Source of the DNA: Onthophagus taurus
Taxonomy: Eukaryota > Arthropoda > Insecta > Coleoptera > Scarabaeidae
DNA: 64,000 nt
Reading direction: 5' to 3'
Assembly (NCBI RefSeq): GCF_036711975.1
Contig: NC_091971.1
Location: 24,311,501-24,375,500 of the forward strand
The translations under genes and the position numbers were made by a program. Under the pieces are notes generated by a model that searched no databases, was not told the DNA's origin, and saw only the letters and a program-made list of their open reading frames with translations. Shown here piece by piece: positions 54,171 through 64,000 of this stretch. Within the stretch, counting starts at the first letter, position 1. The number at the start of each line of letters is the position of its first letter.

Positions 54171-57100
54171 CGCCGTTCTGAGCCATGTTTGAACTTTCTA
54201 TCATTTTTGGCTCCGGTAATTCTGTTGATCATATTTGTGATATTCAGGCGCCAAATGACATCTTGGAGCATGTTGGAGATAAAAAACAAAATGTGCCCAA
54301 AACGTGATATTATGACGTTATACGCCGTTTTGAGCCATGTTTGAACTTTCTATCACTTTTGGTTCCGGTAATTCTGTTGACCATATTTGTCATATTCAGG
54401 CGTCAAATGACATCTTGGAGCATGTTGGAGATAAAAAACAAAATGTGCCCAAAACGTGATATTATGACGTTATACGCCGTTCTGAGCCATGTTTGAACTT
54501 TCTATCACTTTTGGTTCCGGTAATTCTGTTGACCATATTTGTCATATTCAGGCGTCAAATGACATCTTGGAGCATGTTGGAGATAAAAAACAAAATGTGC
54601 CCAAACGTGATATTATGACGTTATACGCCGTTCTGAGCCATGTTTGAACTTTCTATCACTTTTGGTTCCGGTAATTCTGTTGACCATATTTGTCATATTC
54701 AGGCGTCAAATGACATCTTGGAGCATGTTGGAGATAAAAAAGAAAATGTGCCCAAAACGTGATATTATGACGTTATACGCCGTTCTGAGCCATGTTTGAA
54801 CTTTCTATCACTTTTGGTTCCGGTAATTCTGTTGACCATATATTTGATATTCAGGCGTCAAATGACATCTTGGAGCATGTTGGAGATAAAAAACAAAATG
54901 TGCCCAAAACGTGATATTATGACGTTATACGCCGTTTTGAGCCATGTTTGAACTTTCTATCACTTTTGGTTCCGGTAATTCTGTTGACCATATATTTGAT
55001 ATTCAGGCGTCAAATGACATCTTGGAGCATGTTGGAGATAAAAAACAAAATGTGCCCATAACGTGATATTATGACGTTATACGCCGTTTTGAGCCATGTT
55101 TGAACTTTCTATCACTTTCGGTTCCGATAATTCTGTTGACCATATTTGTGATATTCAGGCCTCAAATGACATCTTGGAGCATGTTGGAGATAAAAAACAA
55201 AATGTGCCCAAAACATGATATTATGACGTTATACGCCGTTTTGAGCCATGATTGAACTTTCTATCACTTTTGGTTCCGGTAATTCTGTTGACCATATATT
55301 TGATATTCAGGCGCCAAATGACATCTTGGAGCATGTTGGAGATAAAAAAGAAAATGTGCCCAAAACGTGATATTATGACGTTATACGCCGTTTTGAGCCA
55401 TGTTTGAACTTTCTATCACTTTCGGTTCCGATAATTCTGTTGACCTTATTTGTGATATTCAGGCGCCAAATGACATCTTGGAGCAAGTTGGAGATAAAAA
55501 ACAAAATGTGCCCAAAACGTGATATTATGACGTTATACGCCGTTCTGAGCCATGTTTGAACTTTCTATCACTTTTGGCTCCGGTAATTCTGTTGATCATA
55601 TTTGTGATATTCAGGCGCCAAATGACATCTTGGAGCATGTTGGAGATAAAAAACAAAATGTGCCCAAAACGTGATATTTTGCCGTTATACGCCGTTTTGA
55701 GCCATGCTTGAACTTTCTATCACTTTCGGTTTCGATAATTCTGTTGACCATATTTGTGATATTCAGGCGCCAAATGACATCTTGGAGCATGTTGGAGATA
55801 AAAAACAAAATGTGCCCAAAACGTCATATTATGACGTTATACGCCGTTCTGAGCCATGTTTGAACTTTCTATCACTTTCGGTTCCGATAATTCTGTTGAC
55901 CATATATTTGATATTCAGGCGCCAAATGACATCTTGGAGCAAGTTGGAGATAAAAAACAAAATGTGCCCAAAACGTGATATTATGACGTTATACGCCGTT
56001 CTGAGCCATGTTTGAACTTTCTATCACTTTTGGCTCCGGTAATTCTGTTGATCATATTTGTGATATTCAGGCGCCAAATGACATCTTGGACCATGTTGGA
56101 GATAAAAAACAAAATGTGCCCACAACGTGATATTATGACGTTATACGCCGTTCTGAACCATGTTTGAACTTTCTATCACTTTCGGTTCCGGTAATTCTGT
56201 TGACCATATATGTCATATTCAGGCGCCAAATGACATCTTGGAGCATGTTGGAGATAAAAAACAAAATGTGCCCAAAACGTGATATTTTGCCGTTATACGC
56301 CGTTTTGAGCCATGCTTGAACTTTCTATCACTTTCGGTTCCGATAATTCTGTTGACCATATTTGTGATATTCAGGCGCCAAATGACATCTTGGAGCATGT
56401 TGGAGATAAAAAACAAAATGTGCCCAAAACGTGATATTATGACGTTATACGCCGTTCTGAGCCATGTTTGAACTTTCTATCACTTTCGGTTCCGATAATT
56501 CTGTTGATCATATATTTGATATTCAGGCGCCAAATGACATCTTGGAGCAAGTTGGAGATAAAAAACAAAATGTGCCCAAAACGTGATATTATGACGTTAT
56601 ACGCCGTTCTGAGCCATGTTTGAACTTTCTATCACTTTTGGCTCCGGTAATTCTGTTGATCATATTTGTGATATTCAGGCGCCAAATGACATCTTGGAGC
56701 ATGTTGGAGATAAAAAACAAAATGTGCCCAAAACGTGATATTATGACGTTATACGCCGTTCTGAGCCATGTTTGAACTTTCTATCACTTTTGGCTCCGGT
56801 AATTCTGTTGATTATATTTGTGATATTCAGGCGCCAAATGACATCTTGGAGCATGTTGGAGATAAAAAACAAAATGTGCCCAAAACGTGATATTATGACG
56901 TTATACGCCGTTCTGAGCCATGTTTGAACTTTCTATCACTTTCGGTTCCGATAATTCTGTTGATCATATATTTGATATTCAGGCGCCAAATGACATCTTG
57001 GAGCAAGTTGGAGATAAAAAACAAAATGTGCCCAAAACGTGATATTATGACGTTATACGCCGTTCTGAGCCATGTTTGAACTTTCTATCACTTTTGGCTC

Positions 57101-57460
57101 CGGTAATTCTGTTGATCATATTTGTGATATTCAGGCGCCAAATGACATCTTGGAGCATGTTGGAGATAAAAAACAAAATGTGCCCAAAACGTGATATTAT
57201 GACGTTATACGCCGTTCTGAGCCATGTTTGAACTTTCTATCACTTTTGGCTCCGGTAATTCTGTTGATCATATTTGTGATATTCAGGCGCCAAATGACAT
57301 CTTGGAGCATGTTGGAGATAAAAAACAAAATGTGCCCACAACGTGATATTTTGCCGTTATACGCCGTTTTGAGCCATGCTTGAACTTTCTATCACTTTCG
57401 GTTCCAATAATTCTGTTGACCATATTTGTGATATTCAGGCGCCAAATGACATCTTGGAGC

Positions 57461-57465
57461 ATGTT
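57461..57465. other. Target-site duplication of BEL element, left copy (ATGTT)
   Basis: ATGTT precedes the left LTR and follows the right LTR at 63558-63562. Both belong to the satellite string GAGCATGTTGGAG. Five bases is usual for BEL/Pao. Confidence 0.92.
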
Positions 57466-57755
57466 TGTTGAATAATATAACGTATGTTATAGCGCTGGTT
57501 AACACTTCTTCGTAACGAATAACGATTTGCTGGCTTTTGTTGTAACGAATTATTTATTAATTATAACGTAGGTACAACACGACTCAAAACGACGCTCTTA
57601 CAAAAATCTTATTGATTAGTGACGCGCTTGTTGTCAACAACAACGAAAACAAAACAAAAACTTCTTATTGCTATGATTCTTGACAAATCGGAAAACTAAT
57701 TTAAATACAAATAAAAAATGCAAAAATGTGTATAAACAAGATACAAATTACAACA
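57466..57755 (-). repeat. BEL element 3' LTR (left)
   Basis: 290 bp, TGTTGAATAA to TTACAACA on the + strand. Matches 63268-63557 at offset 5,802 with two differences. Confidence 0.95.
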
Positions 57756-57770
57756 TGCCCCCCTCCTTGA
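57756..57770 (-). other. BEL polypurine tract
   Basis: On the - strand TCAAGGAGGGGGGCA abuts the 3' LTR. Confidence 0.85.
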
Positions 57771-57923
57771 AAGGACTGCCTTTCAAAAAAAAAATTAGTG
57801 AGTATATGGGAGGGGGGAGCGCTAAAGAAAACATATTATAACAAATTATTTGATTGTCTATATCTAATAGACAATCACCTAAGGTAACAATAACAAAAAA
57901 AGTAAATAATATCAAAATTAGTA
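57771..57923 (-). other. BEL 3' non-coding region
   Basis: About 150 bp between the pol stop and the polypurine tract, AT-rich, with a second C-rich run (G-rich on + at 57809-57818). Nothing coding. Confidence 0.7.
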
Positions 57924-60900
57924 CTAATTTGTCATTGGAAGCGGGCAAAGTTTATTGGTTGGTCGCTTGATAATCCCGTTGGTGGTGCGTACGGTAGCAA
58001 CTCTTGCAATACCATCGGATCCAGGGTGTAGAGCGATAACGCGACCATATAACCACTTCAATGTTGGTAAGTTGTCATCCTTTACTACAACCAATTCATC
58101 AATTTTAAGATTCTCTGTTTTAGTTGACCACTTGGAACGGCGTTGGAGTTCCGAAATGTATTCCTTTGACCAACGCTTCCAAAAGTCTTGCTGAATTCGT
58201 TGCGTATATTGATAGTGGGACAGCCGATTTAACTTGACGTGATCCAGGCTTGGATCTGGTGGGGCCGAAAGCGTTCTCCCAATTAAGAAATGCGCAGGAG
58301 TTAAGGGTGTTAAATCATTGGGATCCGTGGACAAGGGTGACAAAGGGCGAGAATTTAGGATAGCTTCAATTTGAATCAACAGCGCATAAAATTGTTCAAA
58401 GGTAAGTATTACATTGCCAACGACCCGCTTTAAATGATATTTGGTTGCTTTAACGCCTGCCTCCCATAAACCGCCGAAATGAGGCGAATTAGGGGGAATG
58501 AATGACCAATTAATCGACTCATTCTCAATCACATCGGTTAATTGATTGGAACCTTGTAGGAACGTTCCTAACTCGTGAAGCTCGCGATTCGCGCCGACGA
58601 AATTGGTACCGTTATCCGAAAAAATCTGAGACGGCTTTCCACGGCGACCAACAAAACGCCGCAGTGCTGCAATAAAACATTCAGAAGTCAAATCCGACAC
58701 CAATTCAAGGTGTATAGCACGTGTTATAAAGCATACAAATAGACAAATATAGCATTTTGAAGTTTTAGAACCGCGACCTTTCCGATCTTTCAAAAGAAAC
58801 GGGCCAGCGTAATCGACGCCGGTGGTACTGAACGGAGGTGCTGGAGTAACACGTTGCGATGGTAAATCGCCCATAATAGGCTGCGACACCCGCGGTTTTA
58901 CTCGAAAACAACGCATGCAATTAAAGATTACCTTTTTGGCAAGATTTCTCCCCCCAATCGGCCAATACCGATCCCGTATTGAAGCTAGTAAATGTTGCGG
59001 ACCTGCATGAAGAAGTTGTACGTGTTCGTGTTCGAAGATCAACCGCGTTAACACGTGTTTACTATGAAGTAGCATCGGGTGCTTTTTATCAACGTTATAA
59101 GACGAATTGCGTAATCGACCGCCTACGCGCATAATACCAGTGTGATCAAGAAATACGTTTAATTTAGTTAGTTCGTTTTTCTGCGGCAAACTGCCCTTGC
59201 CACTCAAATGATTGATTTCATCCTGAAATGAGTCTCGTTGACTACATTTGATTAGGTAAATTTGCGCTTCATTCAATTCCGAACATTTTAAAGAACCCGT
59301 TCGTTTATCAGATTTATTTGAACAATTATTAATGAACCGCAGACAATATGCTATTACACGTTGTAGCCGAAATAGGGTAGAAAAGCGCGTGAACGGAATA
59401 ACGCATTCTTCAATTATAGTAGCTTTTAGAACGTTAACCTTTATTTCCGGTAAACTTTCAGAACGAAACGTTCTACGTGGCCATAACGACTCATCTTGCT
59501 TTAACCATACAGGACCACACCAATATATTGTTAAATCCGCGAGGGCTCCCGAGTCTATACCGCGTGAAACGGGGTCTGCGGGGTTGTGCTCGGTTGAAAC
59601 GTAGCGCCAATCAGACGCTCTCGATAAGTCAAGAATTCGCGCAATGCGATTTCCTACGAATGTATGTAATTTACTAGGATCAGTTCCTAGCCATCCTATC
59701 AGAACACTAGAGTCCGTCCAGTACACTACTCTTTTAATTTCTAGATTTAAAGCTGCTCTAACTTTATTAACAAGATCGGTAAGTAACAAAGCACCAAGCA
59801 GTTCTAATCGCGGAACCGTAGTAGGTTTTATTGGAGCCACTCTGGATTTTGCGCATACTAATTGAACCGAACAATCATTATAAGAATTAGTAGCTCGTAA
59901 GTAAACACAAGCTCCGTATGCTTTAATTGATGCGTCTGAAAATCCATGTAGTTCAAATTCATTCGCATTTTTTAACGAAATATGACGTGGAATTTCAATG
60001 GAATTTAATAGAACTAACATGTCACGAAATTCACACCAACGTGTGTAAATTTGATTTGGAAGTGAAACATCCCAATCCAATCCCTCCTGCCAAATGTGTT
60101 GAAGGATAATTTTGGCCCTTATGATAACAGGACTCAATAACCCTAACGGATCGAAGATTTGAGCTATCTCAGAAAGAATAGATCGTTTGGTAACCCGTGT
60201 CATAGTTGTGTTTTTGCTAATGTTAAATTTAAAGACATCTTTCTGAGGATCCCACATCAGACCTAACGTACGCGTATTTTCTCTACGTCCCATGTCTATT
60301 ATATCTTCCGCTCTACTATCTGATACACAACGTAATATTGCGGGATTGTTAGAAACCCATTTATGTAGCTTGAAACCACCCGCATTCAAAGTTAGTGATA
60401 CTCCGTCAATAATGTACATAACTTTCTGAACTGAATCCGCTCCCGTAAGAAGATCGTCTACGTAAAAATGATTCTTAATAACGTTAGCAATCACTGGATC
60501 GGAGCTTTCTAAACCTAACTGCTTTAAACAGCGAGTCGCTAGGTAACTTGCTGATGCTGTACCGTAGGTAATAGTGGTTAACTCGTAAACCTCTATTGGA
60601 AGATTTTCGGAATCGCGCCATAGAATACGTTGGAACCTTAATTGTTCCGTGTTAACGAGGCATGCACGATACATTTTTTGAATATCTGATACTACAACTA
60701 TGCTATATTGTCTGTACCGGACTAGAGCGCTAAATAGATCTGGTTGGATAGTAGGACCCACAACCTGCAGATTGTTAAAAGAATAACCGGTGGATGTATT
60801 GCACGACGCGTCAAACACTACTCGTAACTTTGTGGTTGCGCTTTTTTCGTTTATAACACCGTGGTGGGGTATATAGTAATTATTTTTATCTGATTCCTGC

Positions 60901-62603
60901 GGTGATACTACCCTACGCATATGGCCTAATTCAGAGTATTCTCGCATGAATTCGCGATATTTATTACCGAATTCTGGTAATCGCTTGAATTTACGCTCCA
61001 TACTTAGTAAGCGTGTTTTGGCATTGTGGTACGACTCGCCCAATTGATGAAGTTCTCCATCGATTGGAATTGTAACTATGAATCGGCCGTCATCCGTTCG
61101 CGAGGTCGTTTCTTGAAAATGTTTCTCACAGAACGCGTCAGATTTCGATAGCGAAATGGGTACGTTCACCGACTCAACTTCCCAAAAACGCGTGAGTTGT
61201 TCGTGAAGTTTTGATGACTGTGCGCTTTGAACTAAATTGCACCGGACAGAAGGCACAGCGCTTGTTTGAACCGGACCCGAAACAATCCACCCGAACCTTG
61301 TATTTTGTATAACCGGTCCATCATCTAATTTGATTTGACCTATGCACAACAATTCCCAAAAGTAATCTGCGCCTAGCAACATATCAATACTATTTGGGTT
61401 ATAAAACTCAGGATCAGCTAAGCGTAGGTGAGCAGGAATCTTTAACGAATTAACATCGATAGCGAACTGAGGCAAATTACTAGTAATTACTGGAAGGACA
61501 AGACACGTAACTTGAAGTGAAAAATTAGTACAATGCGAATGTATTTTTAGCAAACATGAACTAGAAATTGTAGATTTAGATTGAGTTATTCCCGTAACGC
61601 TGATATTTGTTTTTGTTTCAGGGAGATGCAACCTTTCGCGAAGATCTGTCGTTATGAAGCTACTTTGACTACCTGGATCTAGTAGTGCACGGAATGTGTG
61701 TTTTTTATTTCGCCGATCAAATGCATGTAAAGTGACAGTTGATAATAAAGTTTGTACAGTTGTTAATGAACTAGATGTGAGAGTTTGTAATTGTGTTGTT
61801 GGTGATTGTTGCGAATCTGAACGATTATATGTGATATGCAGAAGGGTGTGGTGTTTAGATTTACATTGTTTACATAGACCCGACCTACATTGATTAATAA
61901 AGTGACCCAATCGAAGACAATTCGTACAAAGTTTCAATTTTTTTACTTGCTCTATACGTTTTTGTATGTTAAGTTGAAGAAATTCAGGGCAATGTTGAAG
62001 ATTATGTTCGGCCTTGCACAAAACACATTTTATTGCATCTATCTGCCTTGAAACTACAAATGATCTAGCTTTAGTAGCTGACTGATGTTTAACTAACGAT
62101 TTAGACGGCCCTTTATCTTCAAGTGATTCTAATAAATCAGCTCTACCTTTTAAGCAATCCAATAAATCGTCTAATGTGGGTTTATCAATCTGTATTTTTT
62201 GATGTTCCCATTCACGGTTTGATTCGAAATCCAATTTAGTGGAAACTAAATATACAATTAATGTGTCCCATTTATCGGTGGGTTCCTTTAATGTGTTTAA
62301 TGCACGTAAATGTTTGCGAATGTTATCAATTAAAGTGCGTATTACATTCGAGTTAACGGAAGTAATTCTTTCAATTTTAAAAAGTGCCTTAATGTGATTT
62401 TGCACTAGTATTCGAGGGTTGTTATATCGACTGCAAACTAAATCCCACGCAACATCATAGTTTGTATTGGTAATTTCTAAACTCGCAATTACTTGTCGAG
62501 CTTCACCCGTTAAAGTTGATAACAAATAATGGAATTTTTGAACGTCATTCACGGCATGATTATTATGAATCAATGACTCGAAAATATCGTGAAATTCCAG
62601 CCA
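57924..62603 (-). CDS. pol: BEL/Pao Gag-Pol polyprotein (main frame)
   Basis: About 1,559 codons, open from the frameshift near 62603 to the stop at 57924. It lacks its own start. In order: a DUF1759-type gag region (VQKFHYLLSTLTGEARQVI); zinc knuckles (CVLCKAEHNLQHC and CTNCLRLGHFINQC); a protease with LLDPGSQSSFI; reverse transcriptase with VVFDAS and catalytic YVDD; and RNase H (FSDAS, TDSS). The integrase has an HX4H..CX2C region and a core with D in GVDYAGP, D in FSDNGTNF and E in GLWEAGVK. The C-terminus has the DUF5641-type segment (FWKRWSKEYISELQ, then LPTLKWLYGRV). All catalytic motifs are present. As usual for BEL/Pao, gag and pol share one frame. Confidence 0.95.
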   Translation of the reverse strand, partial: WLEFHDIFESLIHNNHAVNDVQKFHYLLSTLTGEARQVIASLEITNTNYDVAWDLVCSRYNNPRILVQNHIKALFKIERITSVNSNVIRTLIDNIRKHLRALNTLKEPTDKWDTLIVYLVSTKLDFESNREWEHQKIQIDKPTLDDLLDCLKGRADLLESLEDKGPSKSLVKHQSATKARSFVVSRQIDAIKCVLCKAEHNLQHCPEFLQLNIQKRIEQVKKLKLCTNCLRLGHFINQCRSGLCKQCKSKHHTLLHITYNRSDSQQSPTTQLQTLTSSSLTTVQTLLSTVTLHAFDRRNKKHTFRALLDPGSQSSFITTDLRERLHLPETKTNISVTGITQSKSTISSSCLLKIHSHCTNFSLQVTCLVLPVITSNLPQFAIDVNSLKIPAHLRLADPEFYNPNSIDMLLGADYFWELLCIGQIKLDDGPVIQNTRFGWIVSGPVQTSAVPSVRCNLVQSAQSSKLHEQLTRFWEVESVNVPISLSKSDAFCEKHFQETTSRTDDGRFIVTIPIDGELHQLGESYHNAKTRLLSMERKFKRLPEFGNKYREFMREYSELGHMRRVVSPQESDKNNYYIPHHGVINEKSATTKLRVVFDASCNTSTGYSFNNLQVVGPTIQPDLFSALVRYRQYSIVVVSDIQKMYRACLVNTEQLRFQRILWRDSENLPIEVYELTTITYGTASASYLATRCLKQLGLESSDPVIANVIKNHFYVDDLLTGADSVQKVMYIIDGVSLTLNAGGFKLHKWVSNNPAILRCVSDSRAEDIIDMGRRENTRTLGLMWDPQKDVFKFNISKNTTMTRVTKRSILSEIAQIFDPLGLLSPVIIRAKIILQHIWQEGLDWDVSLPNQIYTRWCEFRDMLVLLNSIEIPRHISLKNANEFELHGFSDASIKAYGACVYLRATNSYNDCSVQLVCAKSRVAPIKPTTVPRLELLGALLLTDLVNKVRAALNLEIKRVVYWTDSSVLIGWLGTDPSKLHTFVGNRIARILDLSRASDWRYVSTEHNPADPVSRGIDSGALADLTIYWCGPVWLKQDESLWPRRTFRSESLPEIKVNVLKATIIEECVIPFTRFSTLFRLQRVIAYCLRFINNCSNKSDKRTGSLKCSELNEAQIYLIKCSQRDSFQDEINHLSGKGSLPQKNELTKLNVFLDHTGIMRVGGRLRNSSYNVDKKHPMLLHSKHVLTRLIFEHEHVQLLHAGPQHLLASIRDRYWPIGGRNLAKKVIFNCMRCFRVKPRVSQPIMGDLPSQRVTPAPPFSTTGVDYAGPFLLKDRKGRGSKTSKCYICLFVCFITRAIHLELVSDLTSECFIAALRRFVGRRGKPSQIFSDNGTNFVGANRELHELGTFLQGSNQLTDVIENESINWSFIPPNSPHFGGLWEAGVKATKYHLKRVVGNVILTFEQFYALLIQIEAILNSRPLSPLSTDPNDLTPLTPAHFLIGRTLSAPPDPSLDHVKLNRLSHYQYTQRIQQDFWKRWSKEYISELQRRSKWSTKTENLKIDELVVVKDDNLPTLKWLYGRVIALHPGSDGIARVATVRTTNGIIKRPTNKLCPLPMTN

Positions 62604-63001
62604 TGATTATTTCCATTAAATTTAGGTAAATCAATTACCGGTAACTTTACGCATTGCTCCGGAGCAGGACTGACAGTGAGAGAAGAATTGCGAGAATTTT
62701 TGCTATTTGTTAATATACGTTTGGCTTCCGCAGTGCTTGCGTAAAAAGCTGTCTCAAAATTTTCTCGTTCTAACGCTTGCACCTCCCCGTCGGCGCTTAC
62801 TAAATCAATGTTCTCCTGAATGATTTCGAAATCACTAATTAAATTAAGTGCACGATCGTACCGTTGTTCCAACTCAAAAACCCACGTCTGATCGAGACTA
62901 CCCTTATCATCTAATTTCGATTTAGTAACAAATTTTGAAAAATTAGTTAGCTTGCCTTTGACAATGCCACGTTTTTTTATTAAAGTTTCTATTTCCGACA
63001 T
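62570..63001 (-). pseudogene. gag: BEL/Pao Gag N-terminus, ends at frameshift
   Basis: 143 residues from ATG 63001. It has a helical, charged N-terminus as in BEL Gag, then LPVIDLPKFNGNNHGW, the usual motif just before the DUF1759 domain. After that the frame becomes non-conserved and stops. The conserved sequence continues in the next frame (57924-62603), so a one-base deletion close to 62603/62604 splits the polyprotein. The two open frames overlap by 34 bases. Confidence 0.88.
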
Positions 63002-63249
63002 GATAATACGTAAAATGAACGCAACTCAATTGATTCAAATTTAAGCAAGGGAAAAGGAAATGGAAAAAAAGGATTATATGCTTACGACACGCTCAAACTT
63101 AAAGGGGGATGCTTCCGGCCCGTGGATAACGTGTCCCGACGAAGGTTCTTCCGAATTTCCTTTGAATTCCAGCTCACCAAATTTTTCCTGTTTGTGTTGC
63201 TTGGCAACCACGACTGATGATAATCTCAAAAACGACGATAATTAATTTA
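63002..63249 (-). other. BEL leader between primer site and gag
   Basis: About 250 bp without conserved coding content on the element strand. A 61-codon + strand frame here is not supported. Confidence 0.65.
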
Positions 63250-63267
63250 ATCCGGCTCGAAGGACCA
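63250..63267 (-). other. Primer-binding site, tRNA-Tyr type
   Basis: On the - strand TGGTCCTTCGAGCCGGAT directly follows the 5' LTR. It is complementary to the conserved 3' end of animal tRNA-Tyr (which ends in CCGGCTCGAAGGA plus CCA). The assignment is from knowledge of tRNA sequences. Confidence 0.85.
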
Positions 63268-63557
63268 TGTTGAATAATATAACGTATGTTATAGCGCTGG
63301 TTAACACTTCTTCGTAACGAATAACGATTTGCTGGCTTTTGTTGTAACGAATTATTTATTAATTATAACGAAGGTACAACACGACTCAAAACGACGCTCT
63401 TACAGAAATCTTATTGATTAGTGACGCGCTTGTTGTCAACAACAACGAAAACAAAACAAAAACTTCTTATTGCTATGATTCTTGACAAATCGGAAAACTA
63501 ATTTAAATACAAATAAAAAATGCAAAAATGTGTATAAACAAGATACAAATTACAACA
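63268..63557 (-). repeat. BEL element 5' LTR (right)
   Basis: 290 bp, the partner of 57466-57755. Flanked by the primer site on its inner side and by the ATGTT duplication on its outer side. Confidence 0.95.
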
Positions 63558-64000
63558 ATGTTGGAGATAAAAAACAAAATGTGCCCAAAACGTGATATTT
63601 TGCCGTTATACGCCGTTTTGAGCCATGCTTGAACTTTCTATCACTTTCGGTTCCGATAATTCTGTTGACCATATTTGTGATATTCAGGCGCCAAATGACA
63701 TCTTGGAGCATGTTGGAGATAAAAAACAAAATGCACCCAAAACGTGATATTATGACGTTATACGCCGTTCTGAGCCATGTTTGAACTTTCTATCACTTTT
63801 GGCTCCGGTAATTCTGTTGACCATATTTGTGATATTCAGGCGCCAAATGACATCTTGGAGTATGTTGGAGATAAAAAACAAAATGTGCCCAAAACGTGAT
63901 ATTATGACGTTATACGCCGTTCTGAGCCATGTTTGACCTTTCTATCACTTTTGGTTCCGGTAATTCTGTTGACCATATTTGTCATATTCAGGCGTCAAAT
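63558..64000. repeat. 152-bp tandem satellite, right edge
   Basis: Satellite resumes at the ATGTT duplication in the same monomer phase in which it was left at 57465, and runs to the window end. About three monomers. Confidence 0.97.

Larger units (their letters stand above)
45715..57465. repeat. 152-bp tandem satellite, right array
   Basis: About 77 monomers from the Polinton edge to the BEL element. The first 3 kb consist of two monomer types in varied order, and the rest shows nine-monomer units. It has scattered small changes, such as a short deletion at about 52988 (TTTGAACTTTCGGTTCC), but no other insertion. Open frames on either strand are by-products. Confidence 0.97.
57466..63557 (-). 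mobile_element. BEL/Pao LTR retrotransposon, full length, 6,092 bp
   Basis: Two 290-bp LTRs with TG...CA ends flank one long gag-pol frame read on the - strand. The primer site adjoins the 5' LTR and the polypurine tract adjoins the 3' LTR. The LTRs differ at two places (57569 T against 63371 A; 57603 A against 63405 G), so it is slightly older than the Gypsy insertion. A single-base frameshift in gag disables it. Confidence 0.95.

Overview
The window is repeat DNA from a eukaryote, most likely an insect or another arthropod. I see no host gene. It is fully accounted for by one tandem satellite (about 35.3 kb, roughly 230 monomers of about 152 bp) and three transposable elements inside it (about 28.7 kb). 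Support for an arthropod comes from a BEL/Pao element, a Ty3/Gypsy element with long LTRs, an insect-type Polinton/Maverick and a 59-bp spliceosomal intron. No species can be named from the sequence. A large, locally homogenised satellite studded with elements suggests pericentromeric or centromeric heterochromatin.

Layout: satellite 1-4445; Ty3/Gypsy element 4446-12595 on the + strand; satellite 12596-31272; Polinton/Maverick 31273 to about 45714; satellite 45715-57465; BEL/Pao element 57466-63557 on the - strand; satellite 63558-64000. The satellite is organised at several scales. The 152-bp monomer comes in subfamilies, the subfamilies form 5- to 9-monomer units, and these units lie inside larger tandem duplications with offsets of 2,583, 3,191, 3,950 and 4,102 bp, all close to whole multiples of the monomer.

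The Gypsy element has 1,522-bp LTRs in which I found no difference, a 4-bp target duplication (ATAT), a primer site matching tRNA-Lys, gag, a GGGAAAT -1 frameshift signal, and pol broken by a single stop codon. The BEL element has 290-bp LTRs with two differences, a 5-bp target duplication (ATGTT), a primer site matching tRNA-Tyr, and one long gag-pol frame broken by one frameshift. The Gypsy copy is therefore probably the younger.

The Polinton is the richest region. Rightward, it has a protein-primed family B DNA polymerase gene containing an intron and one frameshift. Leftward, it has a chromodomain integrase, a small conserved protein, a conserved protein split by a frameshift, an A32/FtsK-like packaging ATPase, a block of unassigned genes (39.0-42.7 kb), a double jelly-roll major capsid protein, a small basic protein, a penton-like minor capsid protein, an adenovirus-type cysteine protease and the end of a pVI-like gene. 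Together these would serve replication, integration, capsid assembly, packaging and maturation of a virus-like element. The right end is missing: the array cuts into the last gene, and no right terminal inverted repeat is present. The unassigned block, which includes a proline-rich protein with a PPxY motif, is the least explained part of the window.
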